From Thermoleophilaceae bacterium (GTDB taxonomy: Bacteria; Actinomycetota; Thermoleophilia; Solirubrobacterales; Thermoleophilaceae): 36,199 nucleotides of DNA. Under the pieces are notes generated by a model. That model did not search any database, was not told the DNA's origin, and saw only the letters and a list, made by a program, of their open reading frames with translations. The stretch lies in the NCBI GenBank assembly GCA_025937135.1, contig JAICRZ010000008.1:1-36199 (forward strand). Reading direction: 5' to 3'. Within the stretch, counting starts at the first letter, position 1, and every line of letters begins with the position of its first letter. The translations under genes were made by a program, and so were the position numbers. Positions 7,382-15,362 of the stretch are shown here, piece by piece.

Positions 7382-8256
7382 CCGAAGAGTCCGACAAGAA
7401 CGAACCGGAAGCCCCGGGGACGCAGGCCGACGCGGGGACTCGCGAGCACCGCCAGGAAATCCTGATCGCGCGCCTTCGCCATGAGGCCAACCTCCGCGGC
7501 GAGGAGGTCGCCGGGCTGCGCAAGCGCCTGGCGACGGCCGAGCATGAGGTGGCCGATCTCCGCGCGATCCGGGACGCCCTGACCCCGCCACAGTTGCCGG
7601 AGCGACCCGGGCTGGAGCTGGCCGCGGCGTTCCTGCCCGCCGCCGAACAGGTCAGCGGCGACTTCTACCTGGTCGCCCAGGGGCCGCAGGACTCCACGGT
7701 GCTGGTCGTGGGCGACGTCGTCGGGCACGGCGTGCAGGCGGCGCGACGTGCAGCGTTCGTTCGCACGACGTTCGCCGCGACCGCCCCCTTCTCCGACGAC
7801 CCCTGTCAGTTGCTGAACTGGGCGAACACCGCCCTGGTAGAGCGCGCCGGCACCGGCAGCGATTTCGTCACCGCCGCGTGCCTGACGTACCTGCCGAGCG
7901 AGCGACTCCTGCGATTCGCCTATGCCGGCCATCCGCCGGTCCTGCGGCTGGAGGAGGGCACGGAGCTCGCGACGCCCAGACAGGGCACCCCCCTCGGACT
8001 CGGGGTCGACCCCGGCGGGATGGAGGGGTCGATGCACTGCACGGGCCGGACCGGGCTGCTGCTCTATACCGACGGTCTGACCGAGGCCAGGCGCGAGGGG
8101 CAGCTGTTCGGCATCGAGGGGGTGAGCGCCGTGCTCGCCGAGCTTCGTGACCCCTCCCCCGCCGAGGCCATCGCGGTCCTGCGAACGCGCGTCGCCGAGT
8201 TCGCCTACGGCAACCTGACCGACGACCTCTGCATGCTCGCCGCACGGATCGCCTGA
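7378..8256 (+). CDS. SpoIIE-type PP2C serine/threonine phosphatase
   Basis: A 292-residue cytoplasmic protein. Residues 20-60 form a heptad-like coiled coil (RLRHEANLRGEEVAGLRKRL), followed by a SpoIIE/RsbU-like PP2C domain. Metal-binding and core motifs are visible: GDFYLV, VVGDVVGHGVQAA, FAYAGHPPVL, LLYTDGLTEAR and the terminal LTDDLCMLAARI. Such phosphatases typically dephosphorylate anti-anti-sigma factors in partner-switching stress pathways. No kinase or anti-sigma gene lies nearby, so the target is unknown. The N-terminal sensor domain of many relatives is missing, and the coiled coil probably mediates dimerisation or partner contact. The ATG at 7378 is preferred: longer in-frame readings would run back into the divergent molybdoenzyme gene. 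Confidence 0.92.
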   Translation: MTEESDKNEPEAPGTQADAGTREHRQEILIARLRHEANLRGEEVAGLRKRLATAEHEVADLRAIRDALTPPQLPERPGLELAAAFLPAAEQVSGDFYLVAQGPQDSTVLVVGDVVGHGVQAARRAAFVRTTFAATAPFSDDPCQLLNWANTALVERAGTGSDFVTAACLTYLPSERLLRFAYAGHPPVLRLEEGTELATPRQGTPLGLGVDPGGMEGSMHCTGRTGLLLYTDGLTEARREGQLFGIEGVSAVLAELRDPSPAEAIAVLRTRVAEFAYGNLTDDLCMLAARIA

Positions 8257-8271
8257 TCGCCCTCGCGCTCG

Positions 8272-9144
8272 TCAGATGCTGGGCGCCATCTCCGCCGGCA
8301 TCGTGCGCGTTGGCGCAGGCATCAGCGCGGCGCCGGCGATCACGAGGATGAAGGCGATGAGGCGCCCGACGATCTCCACCGGGCCGGACCCGACCGTGTC
8401 GTGGAAGACGAGGATTCCGCCCATGATCGCCACGGTGTTCGCCGACACCGCGGTGAGCGCGATGACCTCGAGGCCGGGACCGAGCTGGAGGCTGCGGGCC
8501 GAGACGTAGAAGGAGACGATCCAGGCGGCGATGGCGGTCAGGAGCCACGGGCTGACGAGCGCGAGCACTCCGGTCGCGGCCGCATGCGTCAGGTACTTGA
8601 TCGCGATGTCGGAGACCCCGAACAGCGCACCCGCTGCAAGGCCGAGCGCCATCCCCTCGCGGCGGTGGGAGCAGTCGATCCGGATCGAGCCGAGCACCAG
8701 CAGGGCCCCGAGGGCGAACACGCCCGCCTCCACCGCGATCAGCGCGGCCAGCGACGAGTGGCCGCTGTTGGCCGTGTGACCGCTCGTGATGCCGATCACC
8801 GCGAGCCCGGTCGAGGTGATGACGAGGCCCGTCCATTGGCGGCGCTCGAGCTTGAATCCGAAGAAGCGCTCCGCCAGGACGGCGAGGAACACGAGGCCGC
8901 CCGAGAGCACCGCCTGCACGATCGACAGGGGAGCGAGCGCGAGCGCCCCGATGTGCAGCAGCCACGCTCCGAGTGCGACGAGCCAGCCGATCGTCCACCA
9001 GCGCGAGCGAAAGAGGTCGGCGGCGCTGCGCAGCGGGTGGCGGGCGCTCACCGCAGGGGCTTCCAGCGCGCCTCGGCGCTTGAGCAGGAAGCTCGCGTTG
9101 GTGGCGAGCGCGCACGCGAGCGCGAAGGCGAGTCCGACGAGCAC
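8272..9144 (-). CDS. DMT-superfamily (EamA/NIPA-like) membrane protein
   Basis: A 290-residue protein with about nine or ten hydrophobic segments in the two-fold arrangement of drug/metabolite transporters. It begins MLVGLAFALACALATNASFL; ALAPLSIVQAVLSGGLVFLAV closes the first half and a second half follows a cytoplasmic loop containing CSHRREG. The NASFLLKRRGA segment and overall layout resemble NIPA-type putative magnesium transporters as much as classical EamA permeases, so the substrate is left open. The GTG start at 9144 lies 10 nt downstream of the desaturase stop on the same strand, making the two a likely operon. A function in envelope lipid physiology or metal transport is speculative. 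Confidence 0.85.
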   Translation of the reverse strand: MLVGLAFALACALATNASFLLKRRGALEAPAVSARHPLRSAADLFRSRWWTIGWLVALGAWLLHIGALALAPLSIVQAVLSGGLVFLAVLAERFFGFKLERRQWTGLVITSTGLAVIGITSGHTANSGHSSLAALIAVEAGVFALGALLVLGSIRIDCSHRREGMALGLAAGALFGVSDIAIKYLTHAAATGVLALVSPWLLTAIAAWIVSFYVSARSLQLGPGLEVIALTAVSANTVAIMGGILVFHDTVGSGPVEIVGRLIAFILVIAGAALMPAPTRTMPAEMAPSI

Positions 9145-9154
9145 CTGTCGCGGC

Positions 9155-10039
9155 CTATGCCGGCAACGCCTTGGTCTGAAGGCGGTCAGGGCTGACCCCG
9201 ACCACGTTCCACGCCAGCCCGACCCGCTCCATCCCCGCGATCACGAGCCCCGCGATGTCGATCTCCGTGCGCCGGAGGCCGTGCTGGGCGGAGGTGGGAA
9301 AGGCGTGGTGGTTGTTGTGCCACGCCTCGCCCAGCGACGGAAGCGCCAGCCAGAACACGTTTCGCGACTGGTCCCCGGTGAGGAATCGCCGCCGGCCGGT
9401 GAAGTGGCAGATCGAGTTGATCGAGAACGTCATGTGGTGCAGGAAGAACACGCGTACGAGCCCGCCCCAGACCAGGGCGGTCAGCGCGCCCCACCAGGAC
9501 CCCGAGATCAGCAGGCCGAGGCCGGCGGGGATGAGGAACGTGAGCACGGCGAACAGCGGGAACAGATCCGAGATCAGATTCATGCCGCGGTCGTCCTTGA
9601 GGTCGCCGAGGTAGCGCTCGCGGTCCTGCTGGCGCTCGCCGAAGAGCACCCAGCCGAGGTGCGCGTGTGCGAGGCCCCTGAGCGCGCCGCGCAGGCCGTC
9701 GCCGTATCCGTGGGGAGAGTGCGGGTCGCCCGACGCGTCGGAGAAGGCGTGGTGCTTGCGGTGGTGCGCGACCCAGGGGATCACCGACCCCTCCAGCGCG
9801 AGCGAGCCGAGGATCGCCCACATGTAGCGCAGGCCGCGGTAGGTCTCGAACGCGCGGTGCGTGAGCAGACGGTGATAGCCGACGGCTATGCCCAGGCCGC
9901 TGAGGGTGTAGAGCGAAGCCATGATCGCGAGGTCTGCGACCGACACGCCGTGCCCCCAGAACAGCCAGACGGCGAGCGGCAGCCCGAGAAAGGGCAGCCC
10001 GACGCCGACGAAGTGGAATACCTGCTGGTAGCGCCGCAT
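9155..10039 (-). CDS. Acyl-CoA/acyl-lipid delta-9-type fatty acid desaturase
   Basis: A 294-residue integral membrane di-iron desaturase. All three histidine boxes are present: GYHRLLTHRAF, WVAHHRKHHAFSD and EAWHNNHHAFP. They lie between hydrophobic segments in the order typical of stearoyl-CoA desaturase-like enzymes. It introduces a double bond in a fatty acyl chain and so adjusts membrane fluidity; an electron donor must come from elsewhere, because no cytochrome b5 or ferredoxin domain is fused. The ATG at 10039 has AGGAGG nine bases upstream. A TTG two codons earlier would sit only three bases from that site. The DMT transporter gene follows in the same direction after 10 nt. Confidence 0.93.
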   Translation of the reverse strand: MRRYQQVFHFVGVGLPFLGLPLAVWLFWGHGVSVADLAIMASLYTLSGLGIAVGYHRLLTHRAFETYRGLRYMWAILGSLALEGSVIPWVAHHRKHHAFSDASGDPHSPHGYGDGLRGALRGLAHAHLGWVLFGERQQDRERYLGDLKDDRGMNLISDLFPLFAVLTFLIPAGLGLLISGSWWGALTALVWGGLVRVFFLHHMTFSINSICHFTGRRRFLTGDQSRNVFWLALPSLGEAWHNNHHAFPTSAQHGLRRTEIDIAGLVIAGMERVGLAWNVVGVSPDRLQTKALPA

Positions 10040-10291
10040 GATCAACGGCCTCCTGGTCTCCAGCCCGACGGACGGCGTCCTTCGGACGTGAATCCCCTTG
10101 AGGGACGGGCGGAAGCCAATCGCGGTGGCGAGTCTCTCTGCGACTGGTCAGGGTGAGTCAGCGACCGTCCACGACGGAGGCTACTCCTTCTCCGACGCCG
10201 CGAGTCCTCCGAGGTACGCCGTCGCCACGGCTTCGCGTCGCCGGAAGGGCGATGCGCGCAGCCAGTGAACCGATCGCCGCCGCGCGGCGCA

Positions 10292-10325
10292 GTACCCCTA
10301 CAGCGACAACGGATCAAAGGGGTAC
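10292..10325 (+). promoter_or_regulatory. Inverted repeat that includes the ribosome binding site of the first ferritin-like gene
   Basis: GTACCCCT at 10292-10299 is perfectly complementary to AGGGGTAC at 10318-10325, with an 18-nt loop. The right arm contains the AAAGGGG ribosome binding site seven bases before the ATG at 10330. If transcribed, the stem would hide that site. It could also be a DNA operator. The 290-base gap between the divergent desaturase and this gene holds no other clear gene. Confidence 0.4.
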
Positions 10326-10329
10326 AGAC

Positions 10330-11007
10330 ATGTCTGACTCGACCCACGGGCTCCCTCGCATCGAGGAGCTCGACCGGGACGGCGCGCTGCGCGAGGCGGC
10401 CGACGCCGTCGACGGCGACACGCGTGCGAAGTTCTTCATGAAGTCCGGCGCGTTCGTCGCCGGCGGAATGGCGCTCGGCGCGCTGCCGGTCGGCCTGGCG
10501 CTCGGGCAGGGCGGAACGCCGAAGTCCGACGTGAAGATCCTCAACTTCGCGCTGACGCTCGAGTACCTCGAGTCGTCGTTCTACGCGGAGGCCGTGAGCA
10601 AGGGTGCGCTGAAGGGCGAGATCGCCACGTTCGCGCAGGTCGTGTCACAGCACGAGTCGGCTCACGTCGCCGCCCTCCAGAAGGCGCTCGGCAGTGCCGC
10701 CACGAAGAAGCCGTCCTTCGACTTCAAGGGCACCACGAGCAACAGCAAGCAGTTCGTGAAGACGGCGATCACGCTCGAGGACACGGGCGTCGCCGCCTAC
10801 GAGGGCCAGGCGCCCAACATCAAGACCCCGGCGGTGCTGATGGCCGCCGGCTCGATCCTGCCCGTCGAGGCGCGCCACGCGGCATGGATCCGCGACATCA
10901 ACGGCCGCGGCCACGGCTCGTTGCCGGCGCCGGCTGCCTTCAACCCGGCGATGTCGATGGCCCAGGTCCTGAGCGCGGTGAAGTCCACCGGCTTCATCAA
11001 GGGCTAG
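10330..11007 (+). CDS. Ferritin-like domain protein 1 (Ferritin_2 family)
   Basis: A 225-residue protein of the ferritin-like Ferritin_2 (PF13668) type. The first 40 residues are hydrophilic. Then RAKFFMKSGAFVAGGMALGA leads into a hydrophobic stretch that may be a Tat-like signal or anchor, although only one arginine is present. The four-helix part carries candidate metal ligands in LTLEYLESSFY, QHESAHVAAL, ITLEDTG and PVEARHAAW. A di-metal site and a role in metal or oxidative stress handling are plausible, but the substrate is not known. The ATG at 10330 has AAAGGGG seven bases upstream. The next gene is a close paralogue 41 nt downstream, indicating tandem duplication. Confidence 0.9.
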   Translation: MSDSTHGLPRIEELDRDGALREAADAVDGDTRAKFFMKSGAFVAGGMALGALPVGLALGQGGTPKSDVKILNFALTLEYLESSFYAEAVSKGALKGEIATFAQVVSQHESAHVAALQKALGSAATKKPSFDFKGTTSNSKQFVKTAITLEDTGVAAYEGQAPNIKTPAVLMAAGSILPVEARHAAWIRDINGRGHGSLPAPAAFNPAMSMAQVLSAVKSTGFIKG

Positions 11008-11048
11008 CCCGGACCCGTCAAGAGCTTTCTGAAAGGACTGACCCAACA

Positions 11049-11780
11049 ATGTCTGACATGAACTACGAGCGCCCGACGCTCGAGGAACTCGACAAGGACG
11101 GCGCCATCCGCGAGTACGGCGAGAAGGTCGGCGGCAACACGCGCGCGGCGTTCGTCCGCAAGGCCGGTGCCTTCGCGGCCGGCGGCTTCGCGCTCGGCTC
11201 GCTGCCGATCTCGCTGGCGCTGGGCCAGGGTGGCGTGCCGAAGGGCGACATCGACATCCTGAACTACGCCCTGACGCTCGAGTACCTCGAGGCGGCCTTC
11301 TACAAGGAGGCGGTCAGCAAGGGCGCGCTGAGCGGCGAGACGAAGATCTTCGCCGGCGTGGTCGCCCAGCACGAGGCCGCGCACGTGGCGGCGCTGAAGA
11401 AGACGCTGGGCAGCAAGGCCGTCAAGAAGCCGAGCTTCGACTTCAAGGGCACGACCGCCAGCCAGGCGACGTTCCAGAAGACCGCGCTGCTGCTGGAGGA
11501 CACAGGCGTCAAGGCGTATCTCGGGCAGGCCGGCAACATCAAGGCCACGCCCGTGCTGAAGGCCGCCGCGTCGATCCTGCCGGTCGAGGCGCGCCATGCC
11601 GCCTGGATGGCGGACATCATCGGCAAGGGGACCAACCCCTCGCCGGCCCCGGCCGCGTTCCAGCCGTCGGCGACGATGAGCGAGGTGCTCGCAGCGGTGA
11701 AGAGCACCGGCTTCATCACGAACCTGCCGGCCGCGGCCGCCGGCTCCGCCACCTCCGGCACGCCGAGCATGACCGGCTGA
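11049..11780 (+). CDS. Ferritin-like domain protein 2 (tandem paralogue)
   Basis: A 243-residue paralogue of the preceding protein with the same order of parts. A hydrophilic N-terminus (RPTLEELDKDGAIREYGEKV) is followed by RAAFVRKAGAFAAGGFALG and a hydrophobic segment, then the ferritin-like helices with LTLEYLEAAFY, QHEAAHVAAL, LLLEDTGVKAY and PVEARHAAW. It differs by an extra 18-residue Ala/Ser/Gly/Thr-rich tail. The ATG at 11049 follows AAAGGA at a long spacing of 11 nt, and the two genes are probably cotranscribed. A strong hairpin terminator follows at 11798-11827. The export or anchoring of this family is uncertain, because the hydrophobic segment starts about 40 residues in. Confidence 0.9.
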   Translation: MSDMNYERPTLEELDKDGAIREYGEKVGGNTRAAFVRKAGAFAAGGFALGSLPISLALGQGGVPKGDIDILNYALTLEYLEAAFYKEAVSKGALSGETKIFAGVVAQHEAAHVAALKKTLGSKAVKKPSFDFKGTTASQATFQKTALLLEDTGVKAYLGQAGNIKATPVLKAAASILPVEARHAAWMADIIGKGTNPSPAPAAFQPSATMSEVLAAVKSTGFITNLPAAAAGSATSGTPSMTG

Positions 11781-11797
11781 CGGAGGCCCGTCAGGGA

Positions 11798-11827
11798 CCC
11801 CGGCGCCACCCCCCTCCGGCGCCGGGG
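11798..11827 (+). terminator. Hairpin terminator after the ferritin-like pair
   Basis: A perfect 10-bp stem CCCCGGCGCC/GGCGCCGGGG with a 10-nt loop lies 17 nt after the stop codon. It is followed by a C/T-rich stretch without a real T-run, as is common in very GC-rich actinobacteria. Confidence 0.65.
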
Positions 11828-11842
11828 CTCCCGTCTCTTCCC

Positions 11843-12637
11843 ATGACCAGGCTGAAGCCACGCAACCCGAAGCAGTCCGCGGCGTTCCTCGCGATCGTGC
11901 TCGTGGCGATGGCGGCCGGCCTGTTCGCGGGCCCGGCGCTGTTCGGCGGCAAGAAGGCGCAGGACGGGCTGTCGGGCGCAGCGAACAGCCCGCACGAGTT
12001 CGACCTGACGGCGGCCGAGGCGCGCGGCCACAACGGGGTGCTCGTGGGCCGCGCCAAGGCACGCAGCGTCGCGGTCTACCGAACACCGCACTCGCGCAAG
12101 CCGTACCGGAGGATCGCGGCACGCACGCTCGACGGGCACCGCCTCCCGCTCGTGTTCCTCATCAAGGCGCGCCGCGGCGGCTGGGTGAACGCGTACCTCC
12201 CGACCCGCCCCAACCTCAGCACCGGCTTCATCCGCACGCGCGACCTCAGGCTCGCCACCGACTGGTACCGGATGGAGGTGCAGCTCCGTCGGCACCGGCT
12301 GGTCGTCTGGCGCGGGGGTAACAAGATCGTGGACGACCCGATCGCCGTGGGCAAGGCGGTCTCCCCCACGCCGACCGGCCACTACTACGTGACCGACCTG
12401 ATCCGGCCGCCGGACCCGCGCGGCTTCTACGGCCCCTACGCGTTCGGCCTGTCGGCCCACTCCAAGGTGTTCACGACCTTCGAGGGCGGCGACGGGCAGG
12501 TGGGCATCCACGGCACCAACAACCCGTCGGTGATCGGCGGCAACGCCAGCCACGGCTGCATCCGGGTCCGCAACCGCACGATCAGGAAGCTCGCCAAGCA
12601 GGTCCCGATCGGGACACCGGTGCGGATCGAGCGCTGA
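11843..12637 (+). CDS. L,D-transpeptidase (YkuD domain)
   Basis: A 264-residue membrane-anchored cell-wall enzyme. A positively charged start and one hydrophobic helix (about 12-32) act as signal or anchor. A linker with an SH3-like part (about 60-135) is followed by the YkuD catalytic domain (about 142-264) with H223 in GIHGT and the active-site motif SHGCIRV (S236-H237-G238-C239). Such enzymes form 3-3 crosslinks in peptidoglycan, or attach proteins to it, outside the membrane. The ATG at 11843 follows the terminator of the ferritin-like pair by 15 nt, so it should have its own promoter inside or beyond that short space. No lipobox is seen. Confidence 0.93.
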   Translation: MTRLKPRNPKQSAAFLAIVLVAMAAGLFAGPALFGGKKAQDGLSGAANSPHEFDLTAAEARGHNGVLVGRAKARSVAVYRTPHSRKPYRRIAARTLDGHRLPLVFLIKARRGGWVNAYLPTRPNLSTGFIRTRDLRLATDWYRMEVQLRRHRLVVWRGGNKIVDDPIAVGKAVSPTPTGHYYVTDLIRPPDPRGFYGPYAFGLSAHSKVFTTFEGGDGQVGIHGTNNPSVIGGNASHGCIRVRNRTIRKLAKQVPIGTPVRIER

Positions 12638-12680
12638 GCCCCGCGGGGTTCGCCCGGCCGCCGGCGGGTAACAGAACGCC

Positions 12681-13751
12681 ATGTCCAGCCTGCCGCTCGG
12701 TCTCCTGCTGGTCATCTTCGCGGCGGCTGCGGTGGCCATCTGGATTGCCGGGATCCAGCTCTCCAAGCAGACCGACGTGCTGTCGACGCGGCTGCACCTC
12801 GGGGCGGCGCTCGGCGGGCTGATCATGCTGGCGATCGCCACGAACCTGCCGGAGATCGCGATCACGGTGAGCGCAGCCCTGTCCGGCGACGTCGGCGTGG
12901 CGGTGGGCAACATCCTCGGCGGGATCGCGATTCAGACCGTGGTCCTGGTCGCGCTCGACGCCTTCGGCGTGCGCGGCGAGCGCCCGCTGACGTACAGAGC
13001 GGCATCGCTCGTGCTCGTGCTCGAGGCAGCGCTCGTGGCGGCCGTGCTGGCGGTGGTGGTGGCCGGCACGCAGATCCCCGCGGACGTGATCCTGTGGCGG
13101 TTCGCGCCCGGATCGGTGCTCATCGCGGTGATCTGGATCGTCGGGCTGCTGCTGCTCCAGCGCGCCGGCAAATCGCTGCCGTGGCACGAGTCCGGGCAGG
13201 CGCCGGACGGCCAGGAGCACCCGCGCGGCCACCGGCGGCACGCGACCGAGCAGCAGGAGCGGGCGAAGGGGACGAGCACCGGACGCTCGGCCGCGATCTT
13301 CGGCGTCGCGGCGATCGTCACGCTGGTCGCGGGCGTGATCCTCGAGCGCAGCGGCGAGGCCGCCGCCGGCGACGTCGGCCTGTCGGGCGTGCTCTTCGGA
13401 GCGACGGTGCTGGCCGCCGCGACGTCGCTGCCGGAGCTCTCGACCGGGCTCGCGTCGGTCAAGACCGGCGACTACCAGCTCGCGATGAGCGACATATTCG
13501 GCGGCAACGCCTTCTTGCCGGTCCTCTTCCTGGTGGCGACGCTGCTGTCCGGCAAGGCGGTCCTTCCGCAAGCGCACGCGAGCGACATCTACCTCACGGC
13601 CGTCGGCATGCTGCTGACGCTCGTCTACGCGGCCGGCCTCGTGTTCAGGCCGCAGCGCCGGATCTTCCGGATGGGGATCGACTCCCTCGTCGTGCTCGTG
13701 CTGTACCTGCTCGGTGTGGCAGGGCTGTTCGCCATCGCGAACGCCGGCTGA
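12681..13751 (+). CDS. Sodium/calcium exchanger family cation antiporter
   Basis: A 356-residue integral membrane protein of the Ca2+:cation antiporter superfamily. The two inverted alpha repeats are clear: the first around 43-85 (LIMLAIATNLPEIAITVSAA, then GNILGGI) and the second around 235-280 (TVLAAATSLPELSTGLASVK, then SDIFGGNAF). Each keeps the acidic residue used for ion binding (NLPE, SLPE). A charged cytoplasmic loop (about 170-210) rich in His, Arg and Gln lies between the halves. It probably exchanges Ca2+ or another cation for Na+ or H+. It is separated by 43 nt from the preceding transpeptidase gene and runs toward the second desaturase on the same strand. Confidence 0.92.
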   Translation: MSSLPLGLLLVIFAAAAVAIWIAGIQLSKQTDVLSTRLHLGAALGGLIMLAIATNLPEIAITVSAALSGDVGVAVGNILGGIAIQTVVLVALDAFGVRGERPLTYRAASLVLVLEAALVAAVLAVVVAGTQIPADVILWRFAPGSVLIAVIWIVGLLLLQRAGKSLPWHESGQAPDGQEHPRGHRRHATEQQERAKGTSTGRSAAIFGVAAIVTLVAGVILERSGEAAAGDVGLSGVLFGATVLAAATSLPELSTGLASVKTGDYQLAMSDIFGGNAFLPVLFLVATLLSGKAVLPQAHASDIYLTAVGMLLTLVYAAGLVFRPQRRIFRMGIDSLVVLVLYLLGVAGLFAIANAG

Positions 13752-13763
13752 CGCTGATCCGAA

Positions 13764-14795
13764 GTGCTCGCGGGAGCGAAAGCTTCCGTAGTGCAGACCA
13801 CGAGCGTCCCCCATCGCAAGAGCTGGAAGCAGGACCTCGCCCCCTACCTGGAGATCGACCGGCGGCGCAGCCTCGGGCAGATCGCGAGCGTCGTGCTGCC
13901 CTACGTCGGCGTCTGGGTGGTCGCCGCGATCGTGCACCCGAGCGCGTTGATCGGAGTCGGTCTCGGCCTGGTCGCGACGGTGTTCCTCCTGCTCTTCACG
14001 CCCTACCGCTGGTGGCAGCGCGAGCACAGCCTCCACCACGCGCACACCGGCAACCTCGACGCCCGCGGCCCCGGCGAGATCTACACGATGACCCTCGCGG
14101 AATACGAGAGCGCCTCGCGCATCCGCCGGCTCGGCTACCGCGCCTACCGCAACCCGCTGCTGATGCTGCTGCTCGGGCCGAGCCTCGTCTTCCTCTTCGA
14201 GCGCCGCTTCCCGCAGCGCGGCATGACGCGGCGGATCCTCTTCAGCGTGGTGCTCACCAACGTCGCGCTCGCCGCGTGGGCGACCGGCTGGAGCGCGCTG
14301 GTCGGCTGGGGCCCCTACCTGCTGATCCAGGGCACGACGCTGGTGGCGGGCGGCGCCGTGGCCGCGTGGATGCTCTACGTCCAGCACCAGTACGAGGACA
14401 CCTACTACCGCGCGGCCGGCGACTGGCAGTTCGAGCTCGCGGCGCTCCAGGGCAGCTCATTCCTCGCGCTGCCGCGCGTGCTGGCCTGGGCGGTCGGCAA
14501 CGCCAACTACCACCACGTCCATCACCTCAGCGCGAAGATCCCGAACTACCGGCTGCGCGCCGCGCACGAGCAGCAGCCGATGTTCGCCCGCACTCCCGTG
14601 GTCACCGTCCGCGGCAGCGTCGCAGCGCTGCGCCTGAAGTTGTGGGACGAGGAACGCGAGTGCCTGGTGCGCTTCCCGTATCGAAGCGCGAACGTTCGGG
14701 TAGAAGCCCCCGCATGTCCGAACACGCGGTCCACTCCCACGGCCTGGTCCACGACTCGATCAAGCGCTCGCGCGAGGGTGTCCGAGCAGTCCTGA
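13764..14795 (+). CDS. Fatty acid desaturase-like protein lacking the first histidine box
   Basis: A 343-residue membrane protein of the omega-6/DesA-like desaturase group. The second histidine box (HSLHHAHTGNLDARG, H88-H92) and third box (NYHHVHHLSAKIPNY) are intact, as is the FYVQHQFE-like motif (LYVQHQYEDTYY). The region that should hold the first box, HDCGH, is absent: the hydrophobic stretch at 61-77 runs directly into FTPYRWWQREH, where relatives have roughly 30 more residues. No other reading frame there encodes the missing box. Loss of those iron ligands should abolish ordinary desaturase activity. The start may be the GTG at 13764 or at 13791. The last 27 residues run into the next gene in another frame and look non-native. 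Confidence 0.85.
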   Translation: MLAGAKASVVQTTSVPHRKSWKQDLAPYLEIDRRRSLGQIASVVLPYVGVWVVAAIVHPSALIGVGLGLVATVFLLLFTPYRWWQREHSLHHAHTGNLDARGPGEIYTMTLAEYESASRIRRLGYRAYRNPLLMLLLGPSLVFLFERRFPQRGMTRRILFSVVLTNVALAAWATGWSALVGWGPYLLIQGTTLVAGGAVAAWMLYVQHQYEDTYYRAAGDWQFELAALQGSSFLALPRVLAWAVGNANYHHVHHLSAKIPNYRLRAAHEQQPMFARTPVVTVRGSVAALRLKLWDEERECLVRFPYRSANVRVEAPACPNTRSTPTAWSTTRSSARARVSEQS

Positions 14796-15352
14796 CGTCG
14801 CTCGCGGTCCTCGCGGCCGCGGCCATCGCCCAGACGCTGATCTTCGTCCTGTCGGGCAGCGTCGCGCTACTCGCCGACCTGATCCACAACTTCGGCGACG
14901 CGCTGACCGCGGTGCCGCTGGGGATCGCCTTCCTGCTGCGCTCGGAGCGGGCCGAGCGCGGTGCCGGGCTGTTCGTGGTGGCGGCCATCTTCATCAGCGC
15001 CTGCGTCGCGGCGGTCGAGGCGATCAGCCGCCTGATCCACCGCACCCCGCCCACGCACCTGTGGGCGCTGGCGGCGGCGGGCGCGATCGGCTACACGGGC
15101 AACTACGTGGCCGCGCGCGTGCGCACGCGCGCGGGAAAGCGGCTCGCGAGCCCGGCTCTCGTCGCCGACGGCAACCACGCGCGCGCCGACGCGTACGTAT
15201 CGCTGGCGGTGATCGCCTCAGCCGCGGTCGTGGCGATAGGCGCGCCGATCGCCGACCCGCTCATCGGCCTGGCCATCACCGTCGTGATCCTGCGCATCAC
15301 CTGGCAGTCGTGGCTTACCGTGCGCGGCCACGACCATCACCACGTCCACTGA
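14714..15352 (+). CDS. Short cation diffusion facilitator (CDF) metal exporter
   Basis: A 212-residue protein of the CDF family, shorter than the usual 300 residues because the C-terminal cytoplasmic metal-binding domain is missing. Hydrophobic segments are interspersed with the intramembrane metal site, LADLIHNFGDALTAVPLG in helix two and DGNHARADAYVSLAVI in helix five. Histidine-rich ends (HAVHSH and GHDHHHVH) could bind metal. Zn2+ is the most likely substrate for an H-N-F-x-D arrangement, but Fe, Co or Mn cannot be excluded. The ATG at 14714 gives the start seen in this subgroup (HSHGLVHDSIKRSREG). It overlaps the desaturase frame by 82 nt and converges on the ZIP gene with a 10-nt gap. 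Confidence 0.9.
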   Translation: MSEHAVHSHGLVHDSIKRSREGVRAVLTSLAVLAAAAIAQTLIFVLSGSVALLADLIHNFGDALTAVPLGIAFLLRSERAERGAGLFVVAAIFISACVAAVEAISRLIHRTPPTHLWALAAAGAIGYTGNYVAARVRTRAGKRLASPALVADGNHARADAYVSLAVIASAAVVAIGAPIADPLIGLAITVVILRITWQSWLTVRGHDHHHVH

Positions 15353-15362
15353 TGCGACCGGC

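Noticed and set aside
12638-12680. GC-rich palindromes between the transpeptidase and antiporter genes as a terminator
   Set aside because: CCCCGCGGGG is only a short palindrome without a loop, and the following pairing has a mismatch; too weak to call.
13094-14713. Upstream extension of the CDF frame by more than 500 residues
   Set aside because: It would lie inside the antiporter and desaturase genes in another frame and has no relation to CDF proteins; the ATG at 14714 matches the family start.
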